Below, in pieces: positions 8,862-16,015 of a stretch of DNA of 64,000 nucleotides. This stretch comes from Sphingomicrobium astaxanthinifaciens. GTDB taxonomy: Bacteria > Pseudomonadota > Alphaproteobacteria > Sphingomonadales > Sphingomonadaceae. A program made the translations under genes and the position numbers. The DNA is taken from NCBI RefSeq assembly GCF_022865105.1, contig NZ_JAKNYM010000001.1, positions 124,001 to 188,000 on the forward strand. The letters run 5' to 3'. Position 1 is the first letter of the stretch; each line of letters opens with the position of its first letter. The notes below the pieces were generated by a model. The model did no database searches and was not told the DNA's origin. It saw nothing but the letters and a program-made list of their open reading frames with translations.

Positions 8862-9578
8862 CTAGGCCGCCGCGCTCGCCGTCTCCTCGTCCTCGAGCAG
8901 CCAGTCGACCGCGGCGCGCGCGTGGAGCTGGGTGGTGTCGTAGACTGGCATCACGTTGGCGCGGCTATCGACCGCGAGGCACAGCTCGGTGCAGCCCAGC
9001 ACGATAGCGTCGGCGCGCTGCTTGTCGAGCTCGGTGATCATCGTCTTGAGCGCGCGCTGGCTCGAGCGCTTGACCTGCCCCATCGCCAGCTCGTCGAAGA
9101 TGATCCGGTCGATCTCCTCGATCCAGTCCTCGCGCAGCCGCATCACCTCCAGTCCCGCCGCCGCGTAGCGGTCGCGCGCGAAACCCTCGGTCATGACGTA
9201 GCGCGTGCCGAACAGCGCGATGCGGCGGCGCCCGTCGGCCCGGAGCTGCGCGATGGTCGGATCGGCGATGTGGAGCAGCGGCAGCCCGGTCGCGGCGGCC
9301 ACCGCGGGGGCGTAGCGGTTGGTGGTGTTGGAGGCGATGAGGATGGCCTGCGCGCCCCCCGCCGCGAGCGCCTCGCCCGCCGCCACGATCCGCGCCTCGG
9401 CAGCGGCGGTGCGCCCCGCGCGCTGGTCGGCGGCATAGGGGGCAAGGTCGATGCTCTCGACCATCAGCCGCGCTGAATGCAGCCCGCCCAGCGCGCGGGC
9501 GATGCCCTCGTTGATGTGGCGGTAGTAGAGCGCGGTCGAATTCCAGCTCGTCCCGCCGATGATGCCCAGCTTGCGCAA
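8862..9578 (-). CDS. Aspartate/glutamate racemase family protein
   Basis: A 238-residue, cofactor-independent amino-acid racemase-like protein. It starts with KLGIIGGTSWNST, the usual N-terminus. The second catalytic site is present as Cys196 in VLGCTELC, but the first, normally a cysteine before NT, is serine (Ser83 in IASNTTNR). From memory, E. coli YgeA/L-DER has threonine at the same place, so activity may be one-directional or substrate-restricted. The TTG start at 9578 was chosen because AGGGGAGGG lies 7 bases upstream; a GTG at 9614 would add 12 residues without a ribosome site. Confidence 0.82.
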   Translation of the reverse strand: MRKLGIIGGTSWNSTALYYRHINEGIARALGGLHSARLMVESIDLAPYAADQRAGRTAAAEARIVAAGEALAAGGAQAILIASNTTNRYAPAVAAATGLPLLHIADPTIAQLRADGRRRIALFGTRYVMTEGFARDRYAAAGLEVMRLREDWIEEIDRIIFDELAMGQVKRSSQRALKTMITELDKQRADAIVLGCTELCLAVDSRANVMPVYDTTQLHARAAVDWLLEDEETASAAA

Positions 9579-9585
9579 GTTGACG

Positions 9586-9594
9586 CCCTCCCCT
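9586..9594 (-). promoter_or_regulatory. Ribosome binding site supporting the TTG start of the racemase
   Basis: Minus-strand AGGGGAGGG, 7 bases before TTG 9578. The competing GTG at 9614 has no similar site. Confidence 0.55.
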
Positions 9595-9741
9595 GCCCCG
9601 ACAGCCGGGGGCACCGGCTGGGGGCTTTAACCCAGTAAGCAGTTGATCGAGCGTTCTTTATTCGCGACCTGCCCCGAGTCCGGCAAGGCTTTTTTCACCA
9701 TGACGACGGGGCGAGCCGTGGATGCGACGAACCGCGCCGGC

Positions 9742-11199
9742 TCAGTCGAGCGCCTTGACGATTTCCTCGACCATCTTCTTGGCATCGGCCAGGAGCATCA
9801 TCGTCTTGTCCTTGTAGAACAGCTCGTTCTCGACCCCGGCATAGCCCGCGCCCCCCATCGAGCGCTTGATGAACAGCGTGGTGCGCGCCTTCTCCACGTC
9901 GAGCACGGGCATGCCGTAGATCGGCGAGCTCTTGTCGGTCTTGGCGGCGGGGTTGGTGACATCGTTGGCACCGATCACGAAGGCGACATCGGCCTGCGCG
10001 AATTCGGAGTTGATGTCCTCGAGCTCGAACACCTCGTCATAGGGCACGTTGGCCTCGGCGAGCAGCACGTTCATGTGCCCCGGCATGCGCCCGGCGACGG
10101 GGTGGATCGCGAACTTGACCTCGACCCCTTTGCCCTTGAGCAGGTCGGTCATCTCGCGCAGGACGTGCTGCGCCTGCGCCACCGCCATCCCGTAGCCGGG
10201 CACGATGATGACCTTGTCGGCCTGCCCGAGCAGGAAGGCGGCATCGTCGGCGCTGCCCGCTTTGTAGGGCCGGTCGAGCGCGGGCCCCTTGTCGCCCCCG
10301 CCCCCGCCGTCCTGCCCGAAGCCGCCGGCGATGACGCTGATGAAGCTGCGGTTCATCGCCCGGCACATGATGTAGGACAGGATCGCGCCCGAGGCGCCGA
10401 CCAGCGCGCCGGTGATGATCATCGCGGTGTTGCCGAGCGTGAACCCCATCGCCGCGGCGGCCCAGCCCGAATAGCTGTTGAGCATCGACACGACGACCGG
10501 CATGTCCGCCCCGCCGATCGGGATGATCAGCAGGAAGCCGACCGCGAAGGCGGCGACGAGGATGATCCAGAACAGCGGGCTCTCGCCCGCCCCGCCCGCG
10601 CCCGAGAGCGCGAAGGCGATGGTCATCGCGATGATCGCGGCGATCGTGCCGAGGTTGATGAGGTGCCGCGCGGGCAGCAGGATCGGCGCCCCCGACATGC
10701 TGCCGTTCAACTTGGCGAAGGCGATGACCGAGCCCGAGAAGGTGATCGCGCCGATCGCCGCGCCGAGCGCCATCTCGATCCGGCTCACGGTGAGGATCTG
10801 CCCCCCCGCATCGAGCAGCCCGAAGGCGCCGGGGTTGACGAAGGCGGCGGCCGCGACAAGCACCGCGGCGAGCCCGACGAGGCTGTGGAAGGCGGCGACC
10901 AGCTGCGGCATCGCGGTCATGGCGATGCGGCGCGCCACGGTCAGCCCGATCGCCCCGCCCAGCAGGATCGCAACGAGGATCTCGGGCAGGCTGGCGAGAT
11001 CGTGGGTGACCAGCGTGGTGACGACCGCGATGCCCATGCCCGCCATGCCATAGGCGTTGCCGCGGCGGCTGCTCGCGGGCGACGACAGGCCGCGCAGCGC
11101 GAGCACGAAGCAGATGCCGGCGACGAGATAGGCGAGCCGGACCCAGTCGGGGGTGGCGGCGGCGGCGCCGCCGGCGGCGAGGAGCAGCGGCAGGGTCAT
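9742..11199 (-). CDS. pntB: NAD(P) transhydrogenase subunit beta
   Basis: A 485-residue inner-membrane subunit of proton-translocating transhydrogenase, which reduces NADP+ with NADH using the proton gradient. About eight or nine membrane helices occupy residues 1-270 (domain II), followed by a cytosolic NADP(H)-binding domain III with VIIVPGYGMAVAQAQ, HPVAGRMPGHMNVLLAEA and GANDVTNPAA motifs. The ATG at 11199 overlaps the stop of pntA2 (ATGA); a longer upstream frame is antisense noise. Length is near that of E. coli PntB (462). Confidence 0.96.
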   Translation of the reverse strand: MTLPLLLAAGGAAAATPDWVRLAYLVAGICFVLALRGLSSPASSRRGNAYGMAGMGIAVVTTLVTHDLASLPEILVAILLGGAIGLTVARRIAMTAMPQLVAAFHSLVGLAAVLVAAAAFVNPGAFGLLDAGGQILTVSRIEMALGAAIGAITFSGSVIAFAKLNGSMSGAPILLPARHLINLGTIAAIIAMTIAFALSGAGGAGESPLFWIILVAAFAVGFLLIIPIGGADMPVVVSMLNSYSGWAAAAMGFTLGNTAMIITGALVGASGAILSYIMCRAMNRSFISVIAGGFGQDGGGGGDKGPALDRPYKAGSADDAAFLLGQADKVIIVPGYGMAVAQAQHVLREMTDLLKGKGVEVKFAIHPVAGRMPGHMNVLLAEANVPYDEVFELEDINSEFAQADVAFVIGANDVTNPAAKTDKSSPIYGMPVLDVEKARTTLFIKRSMGGAGYAGVENELFYKDKTMMLLADAKKMVEEIVKALD

Positions 11200-11483
11200 C
11201 CCTTGCGCTCCTTCTTCTTGTACATCGCCAGCATGCGCTGGGTGACCGAGAACCCGCCGAAGATGTTGACGCTGGCGAGCGCCACCGCGGCGAGCCCGAG
11301 CCACTTGGCGAGCGGGCTGCCCGCCGCGGCGGCAGCGATCAGCGCGCCGACGATGATCACCGAGGAAATCGCGTTGGTCACCGCCATCAGCGGGGTGTGA
11401 AGGGCGGGCGTGACCGACCAGACGACATAATAGCCGACGAAACAGGCGAGCACGAAAATCGACAGGATGGAAATGAAGTCCAT
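11196..11483 (-). CDS. pntA2: NAD(P) transhydrogenase subunit alpha, part 2 (membrane part)
   Basis: A 95-residue protein with three hydrophobic helices, matching the membrane end of PntA (domain II) that is a separate polypeptide in many alphaproteobacteria, as in Rhodospirillum. The conserved HTPLMAVTNAISSVIIVGA stretch lies at about residues 29-47, and the C-terminus is basic (KKKERKG). It is translationally coupled to pntB. The soluble NAD-binding part, pntA1, is not adjacent but lies 3.1 kb away beyond two opposing genes. Confidence 0.94.
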   Translation of the reverse strand: MDFISILSIFVLACFVGYYVVWSVTPALHTPLMAVTNAISSVIIVGALIAAAAAGSPLAKWLGLAAVALASVNIFGGFSVTQRMLAMYKKKERKG

Positions 11484-11580
11484 GGCCCTCCCCCTTATGG
11501 TGCGCCGACCATGGCAAGCCGGATGGCAACTGTCGAGGGGCGTGATGGTCGCGCCCTCTGGGCCCCCGCCCGCGCCCCCA

Positions 11581-11646
11581 TTGCTCCGCTTCGGAGGGTT
11601 AACCGGAGCAAGGTTTCCGATTTGATAACCTTTCGTGCGTTATCAA
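11581..11646. promoter_or_regulatory. Promoter region of the CHASE2-EAL gene with two inverted repeats
   Basis: Two perfect 8-base inverted repeats occur in tandem: TTGCTCCG (11581-11588) with CGGAGCAA (11604-11611), and TTGATAAC (11622-11629) with GTTATCAA (11639-11646). The second ends 26 bases before the ATG at 11673. A GGTTAACC palindrome lies between the first pair's arms. They could be operator sites for dimeric regulators, or RNA hairpins in the leader. No clear -35/-10 pair was identified. Confidence 0.4.
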
Positions 11647-11672
11647 GCGGCAACCGTCACGGGAGCCGAACG

Positions 11673-13970
11673 ATGAACCGCGCGATCGACAGCGCAAGAC
11701 CGGGTCGGGGCAAGGCCCCCAAGCTGTTCGGCTGGACGGTGGTGCTCGGGCTCTTGTTCGGGCTGCTCGGGCTCGGGCAACCGCTCGAGGACGTCGCGCG
11801 CACGCTGCGCAACAACCTCCACCCGACCGATGCCAGCGGCGACATCGTCGTCGTCGCGCTCGACCGGCAGAGCGTCGAGAAGATCGGCGCCATGCCGTGG
11901 CCGCGCAGCACCTATGCGCGGCTGATCGAACAGGCCAATGCGCGCGGGGCCGAGGAAATCTACTTCGATCTCGTCTTCGCCGGTCGCTCGACCCCGGCGG
12001 AGGATGCCGCGCTCGAGCGCGCGCTGGCCGAGGCGGGCAACGTCGTCATCGCCGCCAATCGCCAGAGCGCGCGCGATGACGAAGACAACCTCCTCTTGCT
12101 GCCCGACGAACAGTTCAGCGAGGCCGCGCGGCTGGGGTCGATCAACGCCTATTTCAATTTCCAGACGGCGGTCTGGGACCTCGCCTTCGCGCACGAGATC
12201 GGGGGGCGCAAGGTGCCGACCTTCGCCGCCAGCCTCGCCGAGGTCGACGGCGCGGCCGACAAGACCTTCCCGCTCGACTATTCGATCCGCTACGACAGCA
12301 TCCCCGTCATCAGCAGCATCGACCTGATCGAGGGGCGCGTGCCCGAGGCCGCGGTGCGCGGCAAGAAGCTGATCGTCGGCATCACCCCGATGCAGCTGGG
12401 CGACCAGGTGTTCATCCCCGGGATCGGCCGCCGCGGCGGGGTGTTCGTCCAGGTCATCGGCGCCGAGACGCTGCTGCGCGGCATCCCCACCGACCTCGGC
12501 TGGCTGCCCGGGCTGGGGATCGCCGTCCTGCTCCTTGGCGTCGCCTGCTTCCATCCCAAGGCGCGCTATCGCTTCGGCGCGCTCGTGATCGGCGTGAGCG
12601 CGCTGCCCGCGCTCGCCTTCGTGCTCGAGACCCGCCAGCATGTGTTTGACATCGTCCCCGGGCTGACCGCGCTGCTGGTGGCGGGCGGGGTGCTGATCTA
12701 CCGCTTCTTCAAGGCGCGCGGGTTCGTCAACACCCTCACCGACCTGCCCAACCTCGCCGCGCTGCGCGCCGACAAGGAGGGCAAGAGCAAGCCGCTGATT
12801 GCCGCCAAGGTGCACAATTACGCCGAGATCGCCTCGACGCTCAACGCCGCGGGCGAGAAGCGGCTGGTCGAGCAGATCGTCGCGCGGCTCGCGCTCGGGC
12901 GGCAGAATGGCTTCCGCCTCTACCAGGGCGACGAGGGCATCTTCGCGTGGTTCGTCGACGGTGACATCGCCATCTCGCACCATCTCGAGGCGCTGCATGC
13001 GCTGTTCCGCACCCCGGTACGGATCAACCAGCAGCCCTATGACATCGCGATCAGCTTCGGGGTCGAGATGGGATCAGGGCGCAGCGCTGCGAGCCGGCTC
13101 GGCTCGGCGCTGGTCGCCGCCGACGAGGCCGAGAACGAGGCGATCAAGTGGAAATATCACGACCCGGCCCGCCTCGCGAGCACCCCGTGGAAGCTCTCGC
13201 TCCTCTCGCAACTCGACGAGGCGATCGAAAAGGGCGAGGTGTGGATCGCGCTCCAGCCCAAGCAGGACCTGCGAACCAAGCGCATCGTCGCCGCCGAGGC
13301 GCTGGCGCGCTGGACCCACCCCGAGAAGGGGCCGATCAGCCCGATCGAATTCATCGCCGCGGCGGAAAGCAATAACCGCATCTCCAAGTTGACCCACTTC
13401 GTCCTCGATGAGGCGTGTAAGGCGGTTACCCACCTGCGCCGGACCGATCACGATTTCGCGATCGCGGTCAACCTGTCGGCGCGGATGCTCACCGACCACC
13501 ACTTGGTCGGCTCGGTTCTCTCGATGCTCGACCGCCACGACCTGCCGGCCGCGGCGCTCACGCTCGAGCTGACCGAGACTGCTGCGCTGGCTGGCTCGGG
13601 TGCGGATATCGAATTGCTCAGCCAGTTGCGCGCGATCGGCATCAACATCTCGATCGACGATTACGGGACCGGACTGTCGACGCTCGAATATCTCAAGAAG
13701 GTGCCTGCGAGCGAGATCAAGATCGACCAGAGCTTCGTACGCTCGATGCGTGAGAACCGCTCGGACCTCATTATGGTCCAGTCGACCATCGCGCTGGCGC
13801 ACTCGCTCGGGCGCAAGGTGGTCGCCGAGGGGGTCGAGGACCGACAGGTGCTCGAACAGCTTGCCATGCTCGACTGCGATCTTGCGCAGGGCTTCGCCAT
13901 CGGTCGCCCGATGACGCTCGAGGAGATGCAGCACCGGCTCGAGCGCAAAAGCACGCGTCGCGTCGCCTGA
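11673..13970 (+). CDS. CHASE2 sensor protein with degenerate GGDEF and intact EAL domain
   Basis: A 765-residue membrane protein. Order: one N-terminal helix (about 18-36), a periplasmic CHASE2 sensory domain (about 40-270), three membrane helices (about 278-350), a GGDEF-like domain (about 365-500) and a C-terminal EAL domain (about 515-760). The cyclase signature is degenerate (QGDEG in RLYQGDEGIF), so synthesis of c-di-GMP is unlikely. The phosphodiesterase part keeps EAL (542-544), DDYGTGLSTLEYL, KIDQSFV and VAEGVED, so it should hydrolyse c-di-GMP. The ATG at 11673 was chosen; the longer upstream frame crosses the pntA2 promoter. It is transcribed against the flanking pnt genes. Confidence 0.9.
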   Translation: MNRAIDSARPGRGKAPKLFGWTVVLGLLFGLLGLGQPLEDVARTLRNNLHPTDASGDIVVVALDRQSVEKIGAMPWPRSTYARLIEQANARGAEEIYFDLVFAGRSTPAEDAALERALAEAGNVVIAANRQSARDDEDNLLLLPDEQFSEAARLGSINAYFNFQTAVWDLAFAHEIGGRKVPTFAASLAEVDGAADKTFPLDYSIRYDSIPVISSIDLIEGRVPEAAVRGKKLIVGITPMQLGDQVFIPGIGRRGGVFVQVIGAETLLRGIPTDLGWLPGLGIAVLLLGVACFHPKARYRFGALVIGVSALPALAFVLETRQHVFDIVPGLTALLVAGGVLIYRFFKARGFVNTLTDLPNLAALRADKEGKSKPLIAAKVHNYAEIASTLNAAGEKRLVEQIVARLALGRQNGFRLYQGDEGIFAWFVDGDIAISHHLEALHALFRTPVRINQQPYDIAISFGVEMGSGRSAASRLGSALVAADEAENEAIKWKYHDPARLASTPWKLSLLSQLDEAIEKGEVWIALQPKQDLRTKRIVAAEALARWTHPEKGPISPIEFIAAAESNNRISKLTHFVLDEACKAVTHLRRTDHDFAIAVNLSARMLTDHHLVGSVLSMLDRHDLPAAALTLELTETAALAGSGADIELLSQLRAIGINISIDDYGTGLSTLEYLKKVPASEIKIDQSFVRSMRENRSDLIMVQSTIALAHSLGRKVVAEGVEDRQVLEQLAMLDCDLAQGFAIGRPMTLEEMQHRLERKSTRRVA

Positions 13971-14343
13971 GCCGCGCGCCAAGGCCGCCCCGCCGCCGCC
14001 GAGAGTGCCGCTAAGGCTGCCTCCGAGCCCGCCCGCCCCGCCGGATCGCTGCCCCCCCTTTCCTCCCCTTATCCGCCACCTTCTGGCGTATCAGTCTCCC
14101 CGCCGGGCCCAACAGCGCTGCCCGCAACTTGGCACGCGGCCACCGACGGGCACGCGGCGCAGCCTGCCCCCCCGCCGACGGAGGCCGATTAACCCTTATC
14201 TTCTTGACCTGCCGGGCGAATTACTTCGCCTCCGTGCCAACATCGTCCCTATAAAATGGTAAATTGCTTGCTAACCGTTTCCATTAAGGTTAACAGGACG
14301 GTCTGTGCGCGGCATTTCGCGCCTTTTTCGAAGGGGACTTAGA
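13971..14343. other. 373-base intergenic region, C-rich then AT-rich
   Basis: The first 200 bases are pyrimidine-rich (runs such as CCGCCCCGCCGCCG and CCCCCCTTTCCTCCCC) and carry no credible gene; an 85-codon frame at 14005 is proline/arginine-rich and lacks a ribosome site. From about 14,190 the composition becomes AT-rich (AATTGCTTGCTAACCG...TTAAGGTTAAC), which fits a promoter and leader for the peptide gene at 14344. I could not fix -35/-10 boxes. Confidence 0.5.
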
Positions 14344-14442
14344 ATGACTAAGAAGAACAAGCCGGCTCGCGGCTGGGTTATCTGGGATTTCTGGCGTGAA
14401 CTCGTCGGCGGCGGCAATGGCAGCACCGGCGGCGCTGGCTAA
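14344..14442 (+). CDS. 32-residue peptide, tryptophan-rich with glycine-rich tail
   Basis: An ATG with AAGGGG 7 bases upstream opens a 32-codon frame. The N-terminus is basic (TKKNKPARG), the middle is tryptophan-rich (WVIWDFWREL, a possible amphipathic helix) and the C-terminus is GGGNGSTGGAG. It is followed 26 bases later by a textbook terminator and preceded by an AT-rich leader, so it looks like a dedicated, perhaps strongly expressed transcription unit. I do not recognise the family. Possibilities include a membrane-associated small protein or a peptide precursor; no modification enzyme or exporter gene is adjacent, which argues against a ribosomally made natural product. Confidence 0.6.
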   Translation: MTKKNKPARGWVIWDFWRELVGGGNGSTGGAG

Positions 14443-14468
14443 AAGCCACCCGGATACGAACCAAGACT

Positions 14469-14492
14469 AACCCGGCTTCGGCCGGGTTTTTC
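14469..14492 (+). terminator. Rho-independent terminator of the peptide gene
   Basis: AACCCGGC-TTCG-GCCGGGTT stem with a stable TTCG tetraloop, followed by TTTTTCTTT. It also faces the end of pntA1 on the other strand, but the T-run is on the plus side. Confidence 0.9.
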
Positions 14493-14565
14493 TTTGCCTT
14501 GCAGTTCTTTAGAATGACGCGCCATCATTTGTGGCGCGCAACGACGCCGCCCCTCGCGGGGCGGC

Positions 14566-15729
14566 TCATCCCATCGCGCGCAGCCGCTCGTGTACGATCG
14601 CGCCGTCGCGGGTGAGCCGGATCGCGGCGACGATCTCGTCGTCATCGGGCAGCGACAACAAGCCGCCCGTCGCGGGCGAATCGCTCTCCGCGTTGTCGGG
14701 CTCGGCGGTGAAAGCGAGTAGGAAATTAGCGATGTTGCGCGAATAGAGCGCCGCGGCATCGCCCGCCAGGCTGCGCGCTAGCTGCACCGCGCCGATGATC
14801 CGGACCCCGTGCCGCTCGGTCACCTCGCCCGCCACGCAGCCCTCGACATTACCCCCCGCCTCGGCAGCGAGATCCACGATCACGCTGCCAGGCTTCATGG
14901 TGGCCAGCTGGGCATCGCTGATCAGCCGCGGCGCCGGGCGCCCGGGGATGAGCGCGGTGGTGATGACCACGTCCTGCTTGCCGATATGCTCGGACACCAG
15001 CGCGGCCTGCGCCTTCTTATACTCCTCGGAGGTCTCGCCGGCGTAGCCGCCCTGCCCTTCGCCCTCGATCCCCTCGACCGCCTCGACGAAGATAGGCTTG
15101 GCGCCGAGCGAGAGGATCTGTTCGCGCGTGGCCGAGCGCACGTCCGTGGCGCTGACCTGCGCGCCGAGCCGCTTGGCGGTGGCGATGGCCTGGAGCCCGG
15201 CCACCCCGACCCCCATGACGAACAGCTTGGCGGGGCTCACCGTACCCGCAGCGGTCATCATCATCGGGAAGGCGCGCTGGTAGAGAGCGGCGGCATCGAT
15301 CACCGCCTTGTAGCCCGCAAGGTTGGACTGGGAGGACAAAATGTCCATCGACTGCGCGCGGGTGATACGCGGCATCCACTCCATCGCCAGCGCCTCGAGC
15401 CCAAGCCCGGCATAACCGCCGACCTCGGCGCCGCGCGTGGCCGGCGATAGCGCGCCGACCAGCCGCGCGCCCTTCTTCGCTCCCTTGAGATCGGACGGGT
15501 CGGGACCCGTCACCACGAGCAGCACGTCGGCCTCGCTCACCGCCGCGGGGCGGGTGACGAGCCGCGCGCCCGCGGCCTCGTAGGCGGTGTCCTCGAACCC
15601 GGCGCGTTCGCCCGCCCCCCGCTCGACGAGGAGCTCATATCCCTTGCCCGCCAGCTTGCGGACGGTCTCGGGGATGGCGGCAACGCGCGGCTCGGCCGCG
15701 CCCTCCTTGAGGACGGCGACCTTCGTCAA
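14566..15729 (-). CDS. pntA1: NAD(P) transhydrogenase subunit alpha, part 1 (soluble NAD-binding)
   Basis: A 387-residue soluble subunit resembling alanine dehydrogenase, the domain I that binds NAD(H) and transfers hydride to PntB domain III. Visible motifs are KEGAAEPRVAAIPETV at the N-terminus, the Rossmann loop GVGVAGLQAIATAKRLGA around residue 170, DVR just after it, and IVDLAAEAGGN near 290. The start is TTG 15729, which overlaps the stop of the upstream oxidase gene (TTGA). The open frame extends further but only through that gene's antiframe. The membrane subunits pntA2-pntB are on the same strand 3.1 kb downstream. Confidence 0.93.
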   Translation of the reverse strand: MTKVAVLKEGAAEPRVAAIPETVRKLAGKGYELLVERGAGERAGFEDTAYEAAGARLVTRPAAVSEADVLLVVTGPDPSDLKGAKKGARLVGALSPATRGAEVGGYAGLGLEALAMEWMPRITRAQSMDILSSQSNLAGYKAVIDAAALYQRAFPMMMTAAGTVSPAKLFVMGVGVAGLQAIATAKRLGAQVSATDVRSATREQILSLGAKPIFVEAVEGIEGEGQGGYAGETSEEYKKAQAALVSEHIGKQDVVITTALIPGRPAPRLISDAQLATMKPGSVIVDLAAEAGGNVEGCVAGEVTERHGVRIIGAVQLARSLAGDAAALYSRNIANFLLAFTAEPDNAESDSPATGGLLSLPDDDEIVAAIRLTRDGAIVHERLRAMG

Positions 15730-15872
15730 TTGGCGATGACGATCAGCACGAGGATGACGATAGGGGCGACGAGAATCATCGACCACTTGAGCAGCGTCAA
15801 GAAGTTGCTCCACGTCTTGCGGTGCGCCGGATAGTCCATTTCGGTCGCGGTCGGATATTTCTTGTCGGCCAT
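15726..15872 (-). CDS. aa3-type cytochrome c oxidase subunit IV-like small membrane protein
   Basis: A 48-residue frame from ATG 15872, with the start MADKKYPTATEMDYPAHRKT and one C-terminal membrane helix (about residues 25-47, ending in IVILVLIVIAN). The pattern matches the bacterial aa3-type cytochrome oxidase subunit IV family, a small peripheral subunit with one helix. The stop TGA overlaps the TTG start of pntA1, so the two genes are translationally coupled. No other oxidase subunit is in the window. The family assignment rests on length, topology and the YPAHRKTW-like motif. Confidence 0.8.
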   Translation of the reverse strand: MADKKYPTATEMDYPAHRKTWSNFLTLLKWSMILVAPIVILVLIVIAN

Positions 15873-16015
15873 GATGTCCCTTTGTCGCGGCAGTGGGCGG
15901 ATTGTTTCGCCTGTCTTCTAAGCCCCGCGCGCGGGGGCCGACAAGCCCCTTGGCGCGGCCTTAACCGCAATTTCACCGTCTCACCCTAGGCTAGAGCGGA
16001 AACGGGAGAGAAGTC

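Noticed and set aside
9602-9620. A hairpin (AGCCGG...CCGGCT) as a terminator
   Set aside because: Only six paired bases, no T-run on either strand, and it lies upstream of the racemase rather than after a gene.
14005-14262. An 85-codon frame between the CHASE2-EAL gene and the peptide gene
   Set aside because: Proline/arginine-rich low-complexity content, no ribosome site, and it ends inside the AT-rich leader.
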